Assembly (NCBI RefSeq): GCF_964252635.1 | Contig: NZ_CAXUNP010000020.1 | Location: 1-64,000, forward strand | Direction of reading: 5' to 3' | Source: Jatrophihabitans sp964252635 | GTDB taxonomy: Bacteria > Actinomycetota > Actinomycetes > Mycobacteriales > Jatrophihabitantaceae | Length of the DNA stretch: 64,000 nucleotides | Shown: piece by piece, positions 15,288-23,353 of the stretch | Position numbering within the stretch: position 1 is the stretch's first letter | Layout of the letters: each line of letters begins with the position of its first letter | Translations under genes and position numbers: made by a program | Notes under the pieces: generated by a model | What the model saw: the letters and a program-made list of their open reading frames with translations, nothing else | The model's database searches: none | What the model was told of the DNA's origin: nothing

Positions 15288-18053
15288 GTGGCGAGCAAGG
15301 GCGGGACGGGCACCAAGCTGGTGATCGTCGAGTCGCCGGCGAAGGCGAAGACGATCGGCGGTTACCTCGGCGCCGACTACGTCGTCGAGGCCTCGATCGG
15401 CCACATCCGCGAGCTGCCGCCGAACGCGGCGTCCGTCCCGGCGCAGTACAAGGGCCTGCCGTGGGCCTCGCTCGGCGTCGACGTCGACAACGACTTCGAG
15501 GCGCTCTACGTCATCAGCGCCGACCGCAAGCAACAGGTGTCGAAGCTGCGCGCGCTGGTCAAGGACGCCGACGAGCTCTACCTCGCGACGGATGAGGACC
15601 GTGAGGGCGAGGCCATCGCCTGGCACCTCGTCGAGACGCTGAAGCCCAAGGTGCCTGTCCGCCGGATGGTGTTCCACGAGATCACCCCGTCGGCCATCGC
15701 CGGTGCCGTGGCGAACCCGCGCGAGATCGACAGCCAGCTCGTCGACGCGCAGCGCACCCGGCAGATCCTCGACCGTCTCGTCGGCTACGGCGTCAGCCCG
15801 GTGCTGTGGAAGAAGGTGCTGCCGGGGCTGTCCGCCGGGCGCGTGCAGTCCGTCGCCACCCGCATGGTCGTCGAGAAGGAACGCGAGCGGATGGCGTTCC
15901 ACGCCGCGTCCTACTGGGACGTCGTGGGCACCTTCGCGCCGGCCGAGCCCAAGCCGAACGACCCTTCAGAGTTCACGGCCACCCTGGTGTCGGTCGACGA
16001 CACCCGGCTGGCCACCGGCCGCGACTTCGACCCGGCCACCGGACGCGCGCCCTCCAACGTCCTGCACCTCGACGAGGCCGGTGCCCGCGGGCTCGCCGCG
16101 CGCCTCGACGGGCGGCCGTTCACGGTGCAGGGCGTCGACGAGAAGCCCTACCGCCGGCGCCCGTACGCCCCGTTCATGACCTCGACGCTGCAGCAGGAGG
16201 CGGGTCGCAAGTTCCGCTGGTCGGCGCAGCAGGTCATGCGCACCGCGCAGCGGCTGTACGAGAACGGCTTCATCACCTACATGCGTACGGACTCGACGAA
16301 CCTGTCGACGACCGCGCTGGACGCTGCACGCACCCAGGCCCGCGAGCTGTACGGCGACGCGTACGTGCCGGCCGAGCCGCGCGTCTACACCCGCAAGTCC
16401 AAGAACGCGCAGGAGGCACACGAGGCGATCCGCCCCGCCGGTGACGCGTTCCGGACGCCCGGGCAGGTCGCGTCGGCGCTGTCGTCGGACGAGTTCCGGC
16501 TCTACGAACTGATCTGGCAGCGCACGCTGGCCTCCCAGATGGCCGACGCGGTCGGCACCACGGTGTCGATCCGGATGGGCGCCACGTCGGCGTCCGACGA
16601 GGCCGTCGTGTTCACCACGTCGGGCCGCACCATCACCTTCCCCGGCTTCCTGCGCGCCTACGTCGAAGACACCGATTCGGACGCCGACAAGGACGATGCC
16701 GAGAAGCGGCTGCCGCTGCTCACCCGCGGCGACGCGCTGCTCTCGCGCGCGTTCGACCCGACGGGCCACACCACGTCACCGCCGTCGCGCTACACCGAGC
16801 CGTCGCTGGTCAAGGCGATGGAGGAGCTCGGGATCGGTCGCCCGTCGACGTACGCGTCGATCATGCAGACCATCCAGGACCGCGGCTATGTCTGGAAGAA
16901 GGGGCCGGCGCTCATCCCGACGTGGACGGCGTTCGCGGTCATCGGGTTGCTCGAGGGGTACTTCGCCCGCCTCGTCGACTACGGCTTCACCGCGTCCGTC
17001 GAGAACGACCTGGACTCCATCGCCACCGGGGAGCGCTCGCGCGTCGGCTGGCTGCAGGGCTTCTACTTCGGCGACGACTCGCACACCGGCGACTCGGAGC
17101 GGATCTCGGCCCAGGGCGGCCTGAAGAAGCTGATCGCCGCTCGGCTGGAGGAGATCGACGCGCGCGGCATCAACTCGATCCCGCTCGGGTTCTCGTCCGA
17201 CCCGGCGCAGGACGTCGTGGTGCGCGTCGGGCGCTACGGGCCGTACCTGCAGCAGGGCACGCCGGAGGACGGGCGCCGCGCGTCGCTGCCCGACGACCTC
17301 GCGCCGGACGAGCTGACGCCGGAGAAGGTCGAGGAGCTGCTGTCGGCGCCGTCGGGCGACCGCGAGCTCGGCGCGCTGCCGGACGGGCGTGAGGTCACGG
17401 CCAAGTCCGGGCGGTACGGGCCGTACGTGACCGACGGCGAGCGCACCGCGTCGCTGTTCAAGACCATGTCGCTCGACACCGTCACCCTGGACGAGGCGGT
17501 GCAGCTGCTGACGCTGCCGCGCGTGCTGGGGCAGCTCGACGGCGAGGACGTCACCGCCCAGAACGGTCGGTACGGCCCGTACATCAAGCGCGGCACCGAT
17601 TCGCGGTCGATCGAGACCGAGGAGCAGCTGTTCACGATCACGATCGACGAGGCCGCGGCCATCCTGGCGCAGCCGAAGCAGCGGGGCCGTCGCGCGGCCG
17701 CGGCGCCGCCACTGCGCACGCTGGGCAACGACCCGGTGTCGGAGAAGCCGATGGTGATCAAGGACGGCCGGTTCGGGCCGTACGTCACCGACGGCGAGAC
17801 GAACGCCTCCCTGCGCAAGGGCGACGAGATCGAGTCGATCACCGACGACCGTGCCTCGGAGCTGCTGGCCGACCGTCGCCTGCGTGGGCCTGCGAAGAAG
17901 AGCGCTCGCAAGGCCTCGAAGAAGACCGCTTCGAAGAAGACGGCGGCGAAGAAGAGCGCGTCCGCGAAGACCGCGGCCGGCAAGACGGCGGCGAAGAAGA
18001 CCGCCACGAAGAAGACCGCGGCGAAGAAGGCCCCGGCCAAGTCCACGTCCTGA
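15288..18053 (+). CDS. topA: DNA topoisomerase I
   Basis: TopA relaxes negatively supercoiled DNA through a transient 5'-phosphotyrosyl link. The 921-residue protein has a TOPRIM domain (LVIVESPAKAKTIGGYL, then DEDREGEAIAWH), the catalytic Y331 in YMRTDST, and four C-terminal GRYGPY-type repeats. A 60-residue Lys/Ala tail ends the protein, as in mycobacterial-type TopA, where basic tails support processivity. There are no zinc-finger cysteines, again the actinobacterial type. The GTG at 15288 has GGAG 5 nt upstream. Confidence 0.97.
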   Translation: MASKGGTGTKLVIVESPAKAKTIGGYLGADYVVEASIGHIRELPPNAASVPAQYKGLPWASLGVDVDNDFEALYVISADRKQQVSKLRALVKDADELYLATDEDREGEAIAWHLVETLKPKVPVRRMVFHEITPSAIAGAVANPREIDSQLVDAQRTRQILDRLVGYGVSPVLWKKVLPGLSAGRVQSVATRMVVEKERERMAFHAASYWDVVGTFAPAEPKPNDPSEFTATLVSVDDTRLATGRDFDPATGRAPSNVLHLDEAGARGLAARLDGRPFTVQGVDEKPYRRRPYAPFMTSTLQQEAGRKFRWSAQQVMRTAQRLYENGFITYMRTDSTNLSTTALDAARTQARELYGDAYVPAEPRVYTRKSKNAQEAHEAIRPAGDAFRTPGQVASALSSDEFRLYELIWQRTLASQMADAVGTTVSIRMGATSASDEAVVFTTSGRTITFPGFLRAYVEDTDSDADKDDAEKRLPLLTRGDALLSRAFDPTGHTTSPPSRYTEPSLVKAMEELGIGRPSTYASIMQTIQDRGYVWKKGPALIPTWTAFAVIGLLEGYFARLVDYGFTASVENDLDSIATGERSRVGWLQGFYFGDDSHTGDSERISAQGGLKKLIAARLEEIDARGINSIPLGFSSDPAQDVVVRVGRYGPYLQQGTPEDGRRASLPDDLAPDELTPEKVEELLSAPSGDRELGALPDGREVTAKSGRYGPYVTDGERTASLFKTMSLDTVTLDEAVQLLTLPRVLGQLDGEDVTAQNGRYGPYIKRGTDSRSIETEEQLFTITIDEAAAILAQPKQRGRRAAAAPPLRTLGNDPVSEKPMVIKDGRFGPYVTDGETNASLRKGDEIESITDDRASELLADRRLRGPAKKSARKASKKTASKKTAAKKSASAKTAAGKTAAKKTATKKTAAKKAPAKSTS

Positions 18054-18082
18054 CGTGATCGTGGTGCGTCGCCGCTGAAGCG

Positions 18083-18130
18083 GATCTTCCTGCGTCGGTG
18101 CCGTCATGGCGTTCAAGACGCAGGAAGATC
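18083..18130. repeat. 48-nt palindromic element A1
   Basis: A perfect 14-bp inverted repeat (GATCTTCCTGCGTC with its complement) encloses 20 nt. The element lies 29 nt after topA and 78 nt from the stop of the DUF559 nuclease gene. Its arms and part of its loop (TCGGTGCCGT) are shared with element A2. It could double as the topA terminator. Confidence 0.9.
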
Positions 18131-18155
18131 GGTGGCGCTGGCGCGGACCTGTACG

Positions 18156-18203
18156 GATCTTCCTGCGTCGGTGCCGTGATCGCGTTCGTGGCGCAGGAAG
18201 ATC
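18156..18203. repeat. 48-nt palindromic element A2
   Basis: A perfect 12-bp inverted repeat (GATCTTCCTGCG arms) encloses 24 nt. It is again exactly 48 nt and starts 73 nt after A1. Only 5 nt separate it from the stop of the nuclease gene. Confidence 0.9.
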
Positions 18204-18208
18204 GGTGA

Positions 18209-19111
18209 TCAGGACGCGAGGGCCCGCCGCAGCTGGTCGACGACGACATGTTGCTCGGTGCGGACGACCACGGTGGGAAAGCGCAGGACCGCGTCGCCCG
18301 CGATGACCAGCTCGTTCTGGCGCAGCTGGTCGTCCCACCACCGGCCGGCGATCAGGTGCAGCGCGCCGTCGACCTCGGCGACGACGCGGCGGCCGTGCCG
18401 GCTCTGCCATTCTGCGTCGAGATACCGGCGTCGGCCCGACGGTTCGCGGCGGATCGCTTGCCGGGTCGGCTCGGGCAACCCGGCGCGTCGGCACAACTGG
18501 GCGAGGTCTATCTCGCTTAGGGCTTGCGCGCCCTGGGCGATGTCGTGGGCTGCGGCGAGCAGCGCCCGACGGTGACGGGTCCGACTGGCGGCAGCCACGG
18601 CGTCGGCCAGGTCGGCCGGGCGGATGAGGCGTTGCTGGACCGTGGCGGCCAGGACGCCGCAGGCCGGACGCGCGGCGCCGAAGCTGCTGGCCGCGAGCAC
18701 CGCGCAATGTCCGACCCGATCGCGCCGCGCCGGGGTCGATCGTGGCCAGTCGTCGGTGTAGTGGATTCGCAGCGGCAGGTTTCGCGGCCGCCGGATCCGG
18801 GCACCCCGAGGCACCAGGACGTGCACCGGTGTGCGTTCCCACCCCGTCAGACCGGCTTCCTCCAGGCCCGTGAACGAGGTCAGCAGCGCCCGCGGGCCGA
18901 GCGTGATCAGCGCTGCAGAGCGGAGGTCGACGGGCGTCGGGGGACCGTTGTAACGCAGGATCGCGCGCCCGATGCGCTGCCAACGTCCGGCCTCGAGTTG
19001 CGCGCGCATGGCCGACCTGGTCCAGCCATCGTGGATCAGTGTCTCGACGCTAGTGACCTGTTCGAGCTCCGGACACCGGCTACGCGCGCGAAGTGCAGCG
19101 GCGGTCGGCAT
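18209..19111 (-). CDS. DUF559/Vsr-like nuclease with AbiEi-type N-terminus
   Basis: This 300-residue protein has an N-terminal winged-helix region of the kind annotated as AbiEi antitoxin (IHDGWTRSAMRAQLEAGRWQ). Its C-terminal 100 residues look like a PD-(D/E)xK nuclease fold of the DUF559/Vsr group: E200, D232 (YLDAEW), E246 and D248 (EVDG), H252, then an RxNxL helix and an RFP strand. No partner toxin gene is adjacent. Palindromes with GATCTTCCTGCG arms bracket the gene on both sides. ATG 19111 is chosen because CATCGT lies 7 nt upstream; GTG 19120 is an alternative. The family is common in actinobacteria and its function is not established. Confidence 0.75.
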   Translation of the reverse strand: MPTAAALRARSRCPELEQVTSVETLIHDGWTRSAMRAQLEAGRWQRIGRAILRYNGPPTPVDLRSAALITLGPRALLTSFTGLEEAGLTGWERTPVHVLVPRGARIRRPRNLPLRIHYTDDWPRSTPARRDRVGHCAVLAASSFGAARPACGVLAATVQQRLIRPADLADAVAAASRTRHRRALLAAAHDIAQGAQALSEIDLAQLCRRAGLPEPTRQAIRREPSGRRRYLDAEWQSRHGRRVVAEVDGALHLIAGRWWDDQLRQNELVIAGDAVLRFPTVVVRTEQHVVVDQLRRALAS

Positions 19112-19205
19112 GCGATGCACGATGGCGGATCGGGAGGCTGCGCGGCCGTCATGGATGGCATCTGTGGACGGTCGCGGCGCCTGTGGACGGGGTCACGGGG
19201 TGAGC

Positions 19206-19253
19206 GATCTTCCTGCGCCAGCATCGCTATGACGCCGTGCGCGCAGGAAGATC
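19206..19253. repeat. 48-nt palindromic element A3
   Basis: A perfect 13-bp inverted repeat (GATCTTCCTGCGC arms) encloses 22 nt. It has the same 48-nt length and arms as A1 and A2 but a different loop. It lies on the start side of the nuclease gene, so the gene is flanked on both sides. Confidence 0.9.
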
Positions 19254-19318
19254 GGCGCGGTGCAGGAAGATCGGCGCGGTGCAGGAAGATCGGTGCGGTA
19301 CAGGAAGATCGGTGCGGC
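19244..19318. repeat. Four 19-nt tandem copies of the palindrome's right arm
   Basis: CAGGAAGATCGGYGCGGTR occurs at 19244, 19263, 19282 and 19301 with an exact 19-nt period. The first copy overlaps the right arm of element A3. The array stops 2 nt before the stop codon of the VOC gene. It has no spacers, so it is not a CRISPR array. Confidence 0.9.
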
Positions 19319-19320
19319 GG

Positions 19321-19680
19321 TCAGCGCTGCTGGAACTCGAGGCGGTTGCCGAAGGGGTCGGCGCAGTGGAAGCGGCGCACGCCGGCGATCTCACCGGACG
19401 CGTCGGTGCACGGGTGCCCGGCCGCCTCGAGCCGTGCCCGCAGCCCGTCCAGGTCGTCGACCAGGAACGCCGGGTGCGCCTTGCGGGCCGGCGCGAACGG
19501 CGTCTCGACGCCGAGGTGCAGCACCGCCGTCCCCGCCGCGAACCAGCAGCCGCCGCGTCCGGCCAGCGCCGCCGGCTTGGCCTGCTCGGTCATGCCGAGC
19601 AGAGCGCCGTAAAAGGCCCGCGCCGCGTCCTCGCCGCCCGCCGGGATGGCCACCTGGACGTGGTCGTAGCCGGTGATCAC
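19321..19680 (-). CDS. VOC (glyoxalase/bleomycin-resistance fold) protein
   Basis: This 119-residue protein is a single VOC domain with the usual beta-alpha-beta-beta-beta halves: DHVQVAIPAG, ARAFYGALLGM, then HPAFLVDDLDGL and ending in RFHCADPFGNRLEF. The DPFGNRLE signature and the metal-ligand positions (H in DHVQ, E in RLEF) fit a metal-dependent dioxygenase or lyase, but the substrate is unknown. The GTG start overlaps the stop of tam by 4 nt, so the two form an operon. Confidence 0.85.
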   Translation of the reverse strand: MITGYDHVQVAIPAGGEDAARAFYGALLGMTEQAKPAALAGRGGCWFAAGTAVLHLGVETPFAPARKAHPAFLVDDLDGLRARLEAAGHPCTDASGEIAGVRRFHCADPFGNRLEFQQR

Positions 19681-20447
19681 GGCTTGCTCGCGACGACGAA
19701 GAGGCGCCGGAACGGGAACATCGTGCCGTGCGGGCCCGGGGGGTATGCCTCGCGCAACCGCGCTGCCAGCTGCGCCGTGAACTCCTCGGCGTCGTCGGGC
19801 GGCAGCGCGGCGAGCACCGGCCGCAGCCCCGTACCGCGCAGCCACTCCACGACCGGGTCGGGGCCGGGCAGCACGTGCAGGTACGTCGTCTCCCACGCCT
19901 GCACCGACAGCCCCGAGTCGAGGAGCACCGATGCGTAGGACGCGGGTGAGCCGACCGTCTCCTCGCCTCGCAGCACACCGGACAGCGACGAGGCCCATCG
20001 CGGCGACGCCGCCAGCGCGCGCATCGTCACGTGCGAGGGCGCTCCGAAGTTGCCGGGTACCTGGAACGCCAGCCAGCCGCCGGAGGGCAGCTCGTCGGCC
20101 CAGCGTCGGAGCAGCTCGACGTGCGTCGGCACCCACTGCAGCAACGCGTTGCTGAACACGACGTCCGCATCCGCCGGCACCGACCACGACGCGACGTCGG
20201 CCACCGCGAAGGACAGGCGGGCGGTTGCGAGCGGAGCAGCCTTCGCGATCATCTCCGGCGACGAGTCGATCCCTTCGACGACGGCCCGCGGCCAGCGCTG
20301 CGCCAGCAGGGTCGTCAGCGTGCCGGGCCCACACCCGAGGTCGACGACGCGCCGGGGCTCCGTCGCCCCGACCTGGGCGAGGAGGTCGACGAAGGGCCGA
20401 CCGCGCTCGTCGGCGTAACGGGCGTACTGGGCGGGATCCCACCGCAT
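19677..20447 (-). CDS. tam: Trans-aconitate 2-methyltransferase
   Basis: Tam methylates trans-aconitate, an inhibitor of aconitase, with S-adenosylmethionine. The 256-residue protein carries the class I motifs VVDLGCGPGTLT and DSSPEMI, the family start MRWDPAQYARYADERGRPFVDLL, and SNALLQWVPTH. Length matches the family. Two perfect CTTGACGTCAAG palindromes lie just upstream, suggesting control by a MarR-type (TamR-like) repressor; the MarR gene at 23388 is a candidate. It is translationally coupled to the VOC gene. Confidence 0.9.
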   Translation of the reverse strand: MRWDPAQYARYADERGRPFVDLLAQVGATEPRRVVDLGCGPGTLTTLLAQRWPRAVVEGIDSSPEMIAKAAPLATARLSFAVADVASWSVPADADVVFSNALLQWVPTHVELLRRWADELPSGGWLAFQVPGNFGAPSHVTMRALAASPRWASSLSGVLRGEETVGSPASYASVLLDSGLSVQAWETTYLHVLPGPDPVVEWLRGTGLRPVLAALPPDDAEEFTAQLAARLREAYPPGPHGTMFPFRRLFVVASKP

Positions 20448-20460
20448 CGCAACTCCGATC

Positions 20461-20494
20461 TCTTGACGTCAAGATAAATCTCTTGACGTCAAGT
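20461..20494 (-). promoter_or_regulatory. Twin MarR-type operators upstream of tam
   Basis: TCTTGACGTCAAGA at 20461-20474 is a perfect 14-bp palindrome. TCTTGACGTCAAGT at 20481-20494 repeats it with the core intact. Their starts are 20 bp apart, about two helical turns, so both would be read from the same DNA face. They begin 14 nt from the tam start codon, where binding would block transcription. Confidence 0.75.
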
Positions 20495-20541
20495 TACGTG
20501 ACGGGCGGCACGCGGACAAGCGCCTGTCCGACGCGGTTCCC

Positions 20542-20547
20542 TAGACT
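20542..20547 (+). promoter_or_regulatory. Candidate -10 box for the MFS-TMK/tmk operon
   Basis: TAGACT lies 44 nt before the ATG at 20592. It is a good TANNNT hexamer in the divergent gap with tam. No convincing -35 is visible. Confidence 0.4.
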
Positions 20548-20591
20548 TCCGTCGTGTATCGCCGTCGGCTCGATCCGTACGAAGTCCGGCG

Positions 20592-22655
20592 ATGACGGCC
20601 GCGCCGCGCCGCGAACGTCGCGAGAACGCCCTGCTCGTCCTGGCGCGCATCCCGATCGTGCGCCGCATGTGGGCGGCCATCACGTTCTCCAGCCTCGGCG
20701 ACTGGCTGGGCCTGCTCGCCAACACCGCGCTGGCCCAGCAGCTGACCCAGGACAGCTCGAAGGCCACGCAGGGCGTCGCGTTCGCGGGCGTCTTCCTCGT
20801 CCGGCTGGCGCCCGACCTGTTCTTCGGTGCGTTCGCCGCGGCCATCGCCGACAAGATGGACCGCCGCAAGACGGTGATCATCGCCGACGTCACGGCCGGC
20901 GTGCTCTACGCGAGCATTGCCATCGGCTACAACCTCCTGTGGCTCTACATCGCGCAGTTCGTCATCGAGGCGGCCGGGCTGTTCAGCCAACCGGCCAAGC
21001 AGGTCATCCAGGTCTCGATCGTGCCCAAGAAGCTGCTGGCCACGGCGAACCAGATCTCGCTGTTCTCCGTCTACGGCACGGTGCCGATCGCCGCCGGGCT
21101 CTTCGCGCTGCTCTCGGCCGGCGACCGGCTGATCTCCGGACAGAACGCCGACATCGGCAACGACGTCAACTACGCGATCGTCATCGCGCTTGCCATCAAC
21201 GCGGTCAGCTTCTTCGTCAGCTCGGCCACGGTGTTCTTCAGCCGTCGCGACATCCACGTCGTGCCCGCCGAGCGCGAGCAGCAACAGAGCATCCTCAGTC
21301 TGTTGCGCGAGGGCGTCGCCTACGTGGCCGGCGACTCGTTGATCCGCGGGCTCTACATCGGCATCATCGGCGCGTTCGCGGCCGGTGGGTTGACGATCGG
21401 CGTGGCGCGGCTCTGGGTCGAGACGCTGGACGCGGGCACAGCCGGTTTCGCGATCATGTTCGGCACGCTGTTCACGGGCCTGGCTATCGGCATGCTGCTC
21501 GGGCCGCGTGTCCTGCCCAGCTATCCGCGCAGCCGGGTGGTCGGCATGGCCATCGGAGGCGCGGGGGTCACGCTGCTCGTCATGTCGCTCATCCGCGACT
21601 TCATCCTCGCCGACGTGCTGGCCGCGTTGGTCGGACTGTGCGCGGGAGTCGCCTGGATCGTGGGCTACACCTTGATCGGCCTGGAGGTCGAGGACCGGCT
21701 TCGCGGACGGATCTTCGCCTTCGTGCTGTCCTCCGTCCGACTCATGTTGCTGCTCAGCATCGCCGTCGGGCCGGTCGTGGCCGGTTCCATCGGCTCGCAC
21801 ACCCTGAAGGTCGGTGACGACGCCCGGCTGACCTTCTCCGGCCCCGGGCTCACCTTGCTGCTGGGCGGCCTCGTGGCTCTGGGAGTCAGCCTCTACACGA
21901 CCTCGCGAGCCGGTGGCCGGCCCGGCGGGTTCCGGGAGCTCATCCGCCGGCGCATCGTCGGCGCCGGCATGCGCCATCCCGACCACACCGGACTGTTCGT
22001 CACCGTCGACGGGCTGGACGCCGACGCCACCGCCGCGTACGCCGAGCTGGTGGCGCAGGCCATCCGTACCGACGGGTATGTCGTGGTCTCGACCGCCGAA
22101 CCCACCCGGACGGCGACCGGTCGGCGCGTGTCCGAGCTGTTGCTAGCGTCGGCGCACACGGACGACGGCGCCGGTGTCGAGGCCGAGACCGCGGCGCTGC
22201 TGTCGGCCGCCGATCGTGCCGAGCACGTCGCGGCCGTCATCCGGCCCGCACTGGTCCGCGGCGAGATCGTGGTCTGCGACCACTTCACGCTCACCAGCCT
22301 GGCGCTGCACGGAGGAGGTCGCGGGGCCGACGTCGAGCGGATCCGCAGCGTCAACGCCTGGAGCACCGGTGACCTGAAGCCCGACCTCGTCGTCGTGGTC
22401 GACAGCGGTGACGGGGTGGACGGATCGGTCGGCGCGGCGCTCACCGGGGCGGTCGACGACCTGGACGCCGAGGCCGCCCGCCGGACCCTGCTCGACGAGG
22501 CGACTGCCGACCCGGCTCGCTACCTCGTCTGCCCCGCCGACCATTCCGGCGGACTTCCCGACGCCGTGGTGACGCGGCTCAACCGGTTGCTGCGCTCCCG
22601 GGCCTCCCTGGTCGCGCGGACCCCGTCCGCGCCTGCCGACTCGGCCGTCGGATGA
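20592..22655 (+). CDS. MFS transporter fused to a degenerate thymidylate-kinase domain
   Basis: This is a 687-residue two-part protein. Residues 1-445 form an MFS transporter of about 12 helices with a conserved DKMDRRK loop between helices 2 and 3. Residues 470-670 resemble thymidylate kinase, but the P-loop position reads FVTVDGLDADATA, with no GxxxxGKS/T, so the domain cannot bind ATP in the usual way. The gene overlaps the true tmk by 4 nt. Similar MFS-Tmk fusions occur in other actinobacteria and are sometimes annotated as bifunctional; here the kinase half looks inactive. The transported substrate is unknown. Confidence 0.85.
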   Translation: MTAAPRRERRENALLVLARIPIVRRMWAAITFSSLGDWLGLLANTALAQQLTQDSSKATQGVAFAGVFLVRLAPDLFFGAFAAAIADKMDRRKTVIIADVTAGVLYASIAIGYNLLWLYIAQFVIEAAGLFSQPAKQVIQVSIVPKKLLATANQISLFSVYGTVPIAAGLFALLSAGDRLISGQNADIGNDVNYAIVIALAINAVSFFVSSATVFFSRRDIHVVPAEREQQQSILSLLREGVAYVAGDSLIRGLYIGIIGAFAAGGLTIGVARLWVETLDAGTAGFAIMFGTLFTGLAIGMLLGPRVLPSYPRSRVVGMAIGGAGVTLLVMSLIRDFILADVLAALVGLCAGVAWIVGYTLIGLEVEDRLRGRIFAFVLSSVRLMLLLSIAVGPVVAGSIGSHTLKVGDDARLTFSGPGLTLLLGGLVALGVSLYTTSRAGGRPGGFRELIRRRIVGAGMRHPDHTGLFVTVDGLDADATAAYAELVAQAIRTDGYVVVSTAEPTRTATGRRVSELLLASAHTDDGAGVEAETAALLSAADRAEHVAAVIRPALVRGEIVVCDHFTLTSLALHGGGRGADVERIRSVNAWSTGDLKPDLVVVVDSGDGVDGSVGAALTGAVDDLDAEAARRTLLDEATADPARYLVCPADHSGGLPDAVVTRLNRLLRSRASLVARTPSAPADSAVG

Positions 22656-23272
22656 CCGGCGCCGGACTCTTCGTCGCCTTCGAAGGCGGGGAAGGGACGG
22701 GCAAGTCGACCCAGATCGCGCTCGCCGCGGCCTGGGCGCGCGAGCAGGGTCGGACGGTCGTCGAGACGCGCGAGCCGGGCGGCACCGCGCTCGGCGTCGA
22801 GCTGCGCGGGCTGGTCCTCGACCCCGACGGCCGCGTCACGCCGCGCGCAGAGGCTCTGCTCTACGCCGCCGACCGCGCGCAGCACGTCGACACCGTCATC
22901 GTCCCCGCGCTCGAACGTGGCGAGCTGGTGCTCACCGACCGCTACGTCGACTCGACGCTCGCCTACCAGGGCGCCGGGCGCGGCCTGGGCGACGACGCCC
23001 GCGTGCTCACGCGATGGGCCACCGCCGGCCTCGTCCCGGACCTGACCGTGCTGCTCGACCTCCCGCCCGCGGTGGGACTTGCCCGCGCCGGGCGGCGGGC
23101 CCGCCTCGACCGGCTCGAGTCCGCGTCCGCCGACTTCCACGCCGCGGTCCGCGAGCGCTTCCTGGAGCTGGCTGCCGCCGAGCCCGCCCGGTACCTCGTG
23201 CTCGACGCCCAGCGCCCCGAGGCGGAGCTCGCCGTCGACATCCACGCCGCGCTGGCCGCGTTGCTCGCGTGA
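22652..23272 (+). CDS. tmk: Thymidylate kinase
   Basis: Tmk phosphorylates dTMP to dTDP in DNA precursor synthesis. The 206-residue protein starts MTGAGLFVAFEGGEGTGKST, with P-loop Lys at residue 18. It then has the dTMP-binding REPGGT motif, the DRYVDSTLAYQGAGRG motif and a short Arg-rich LID. Length is typical. Its ATG overlaps the stop of the MFS fusion gene, so both are made from one transcript. A large palindrome begins at its stop codon. Confidence 0.96.
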   Translation: MTGAGLFVAFEGGEGTGKSTQIALAAAWAREQGRTVVETREPGGTALGVELRGLVLDPDGRVTPRAEALLYAADRAQHVDTVIVPALERGELVLTDRYVDSTLAYQGAGRGLGDDARVLTRWATAGLVPDLTVLLDLPPAVGLARAGRRARLDRLESASADFHAAVRERFLELAAAEPARYLVLDAQRPEAELAVDIHAALAALLA

Positions 23273-23345
23273 CCGACCACCCGAAGTTGTCCGCCCTGCG
23301 ACAACCCAGGACGACGTGGGGCGCGGACAACTCCGGGTAGGTCGG
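23273..23345. repeat. 73-nt palindrome after tmk
   Basis: ACCCGAAGTTGTCCGC (23279-23294) pairs with GCGGACAACTCCGGGT (23323-23338) at 15 of 16 positions. An outer CCGACC/GGTCGG extends the stem to 22 bp. The loop is 28 nt. The form resembles the nuclease-linked palindromes at 18083 and 51800, but the sequence differs and no nuclease gene is adjacent. It may terminate tmk transcription. Confidence 0.8.
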
Positions 23346-23353
23346 CGTCGATA

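Noticed and set aside
16776..18983. Open frame of 735 codons on the minus strand through topA into the nuclease gene
   Set aside because: It is antisense to topA motifs and to a real minus-strand gene in another frame; its composition is that of a shadow frame.
18209..19111. Classic AbiE toxin-antitoxin pair
   Set aside because: Only the AbiEi-like part is present, fused to a nuclease-like domain. No AbiEii nucleotidyltransferase gene lies next to this gene or the one at 51880.
18083..19253. Insertion sequence with terminal inverted repeats
   Set aside because: Each palindrome is a complete inverted repeat by itself rather than half at each end, the gene between is not a transposase, and no target-site duplication is visible.
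19244..19318. Possible CRISPR array
   Set aside because: The repeats are head-to-tail at 19 nt with no variable spacers and no cas genes.
22000..22655. Second active thymidylate kinase
   Set aside because: The P-loop lysine and glycine pattern are missing in the domain fused to the transporter.
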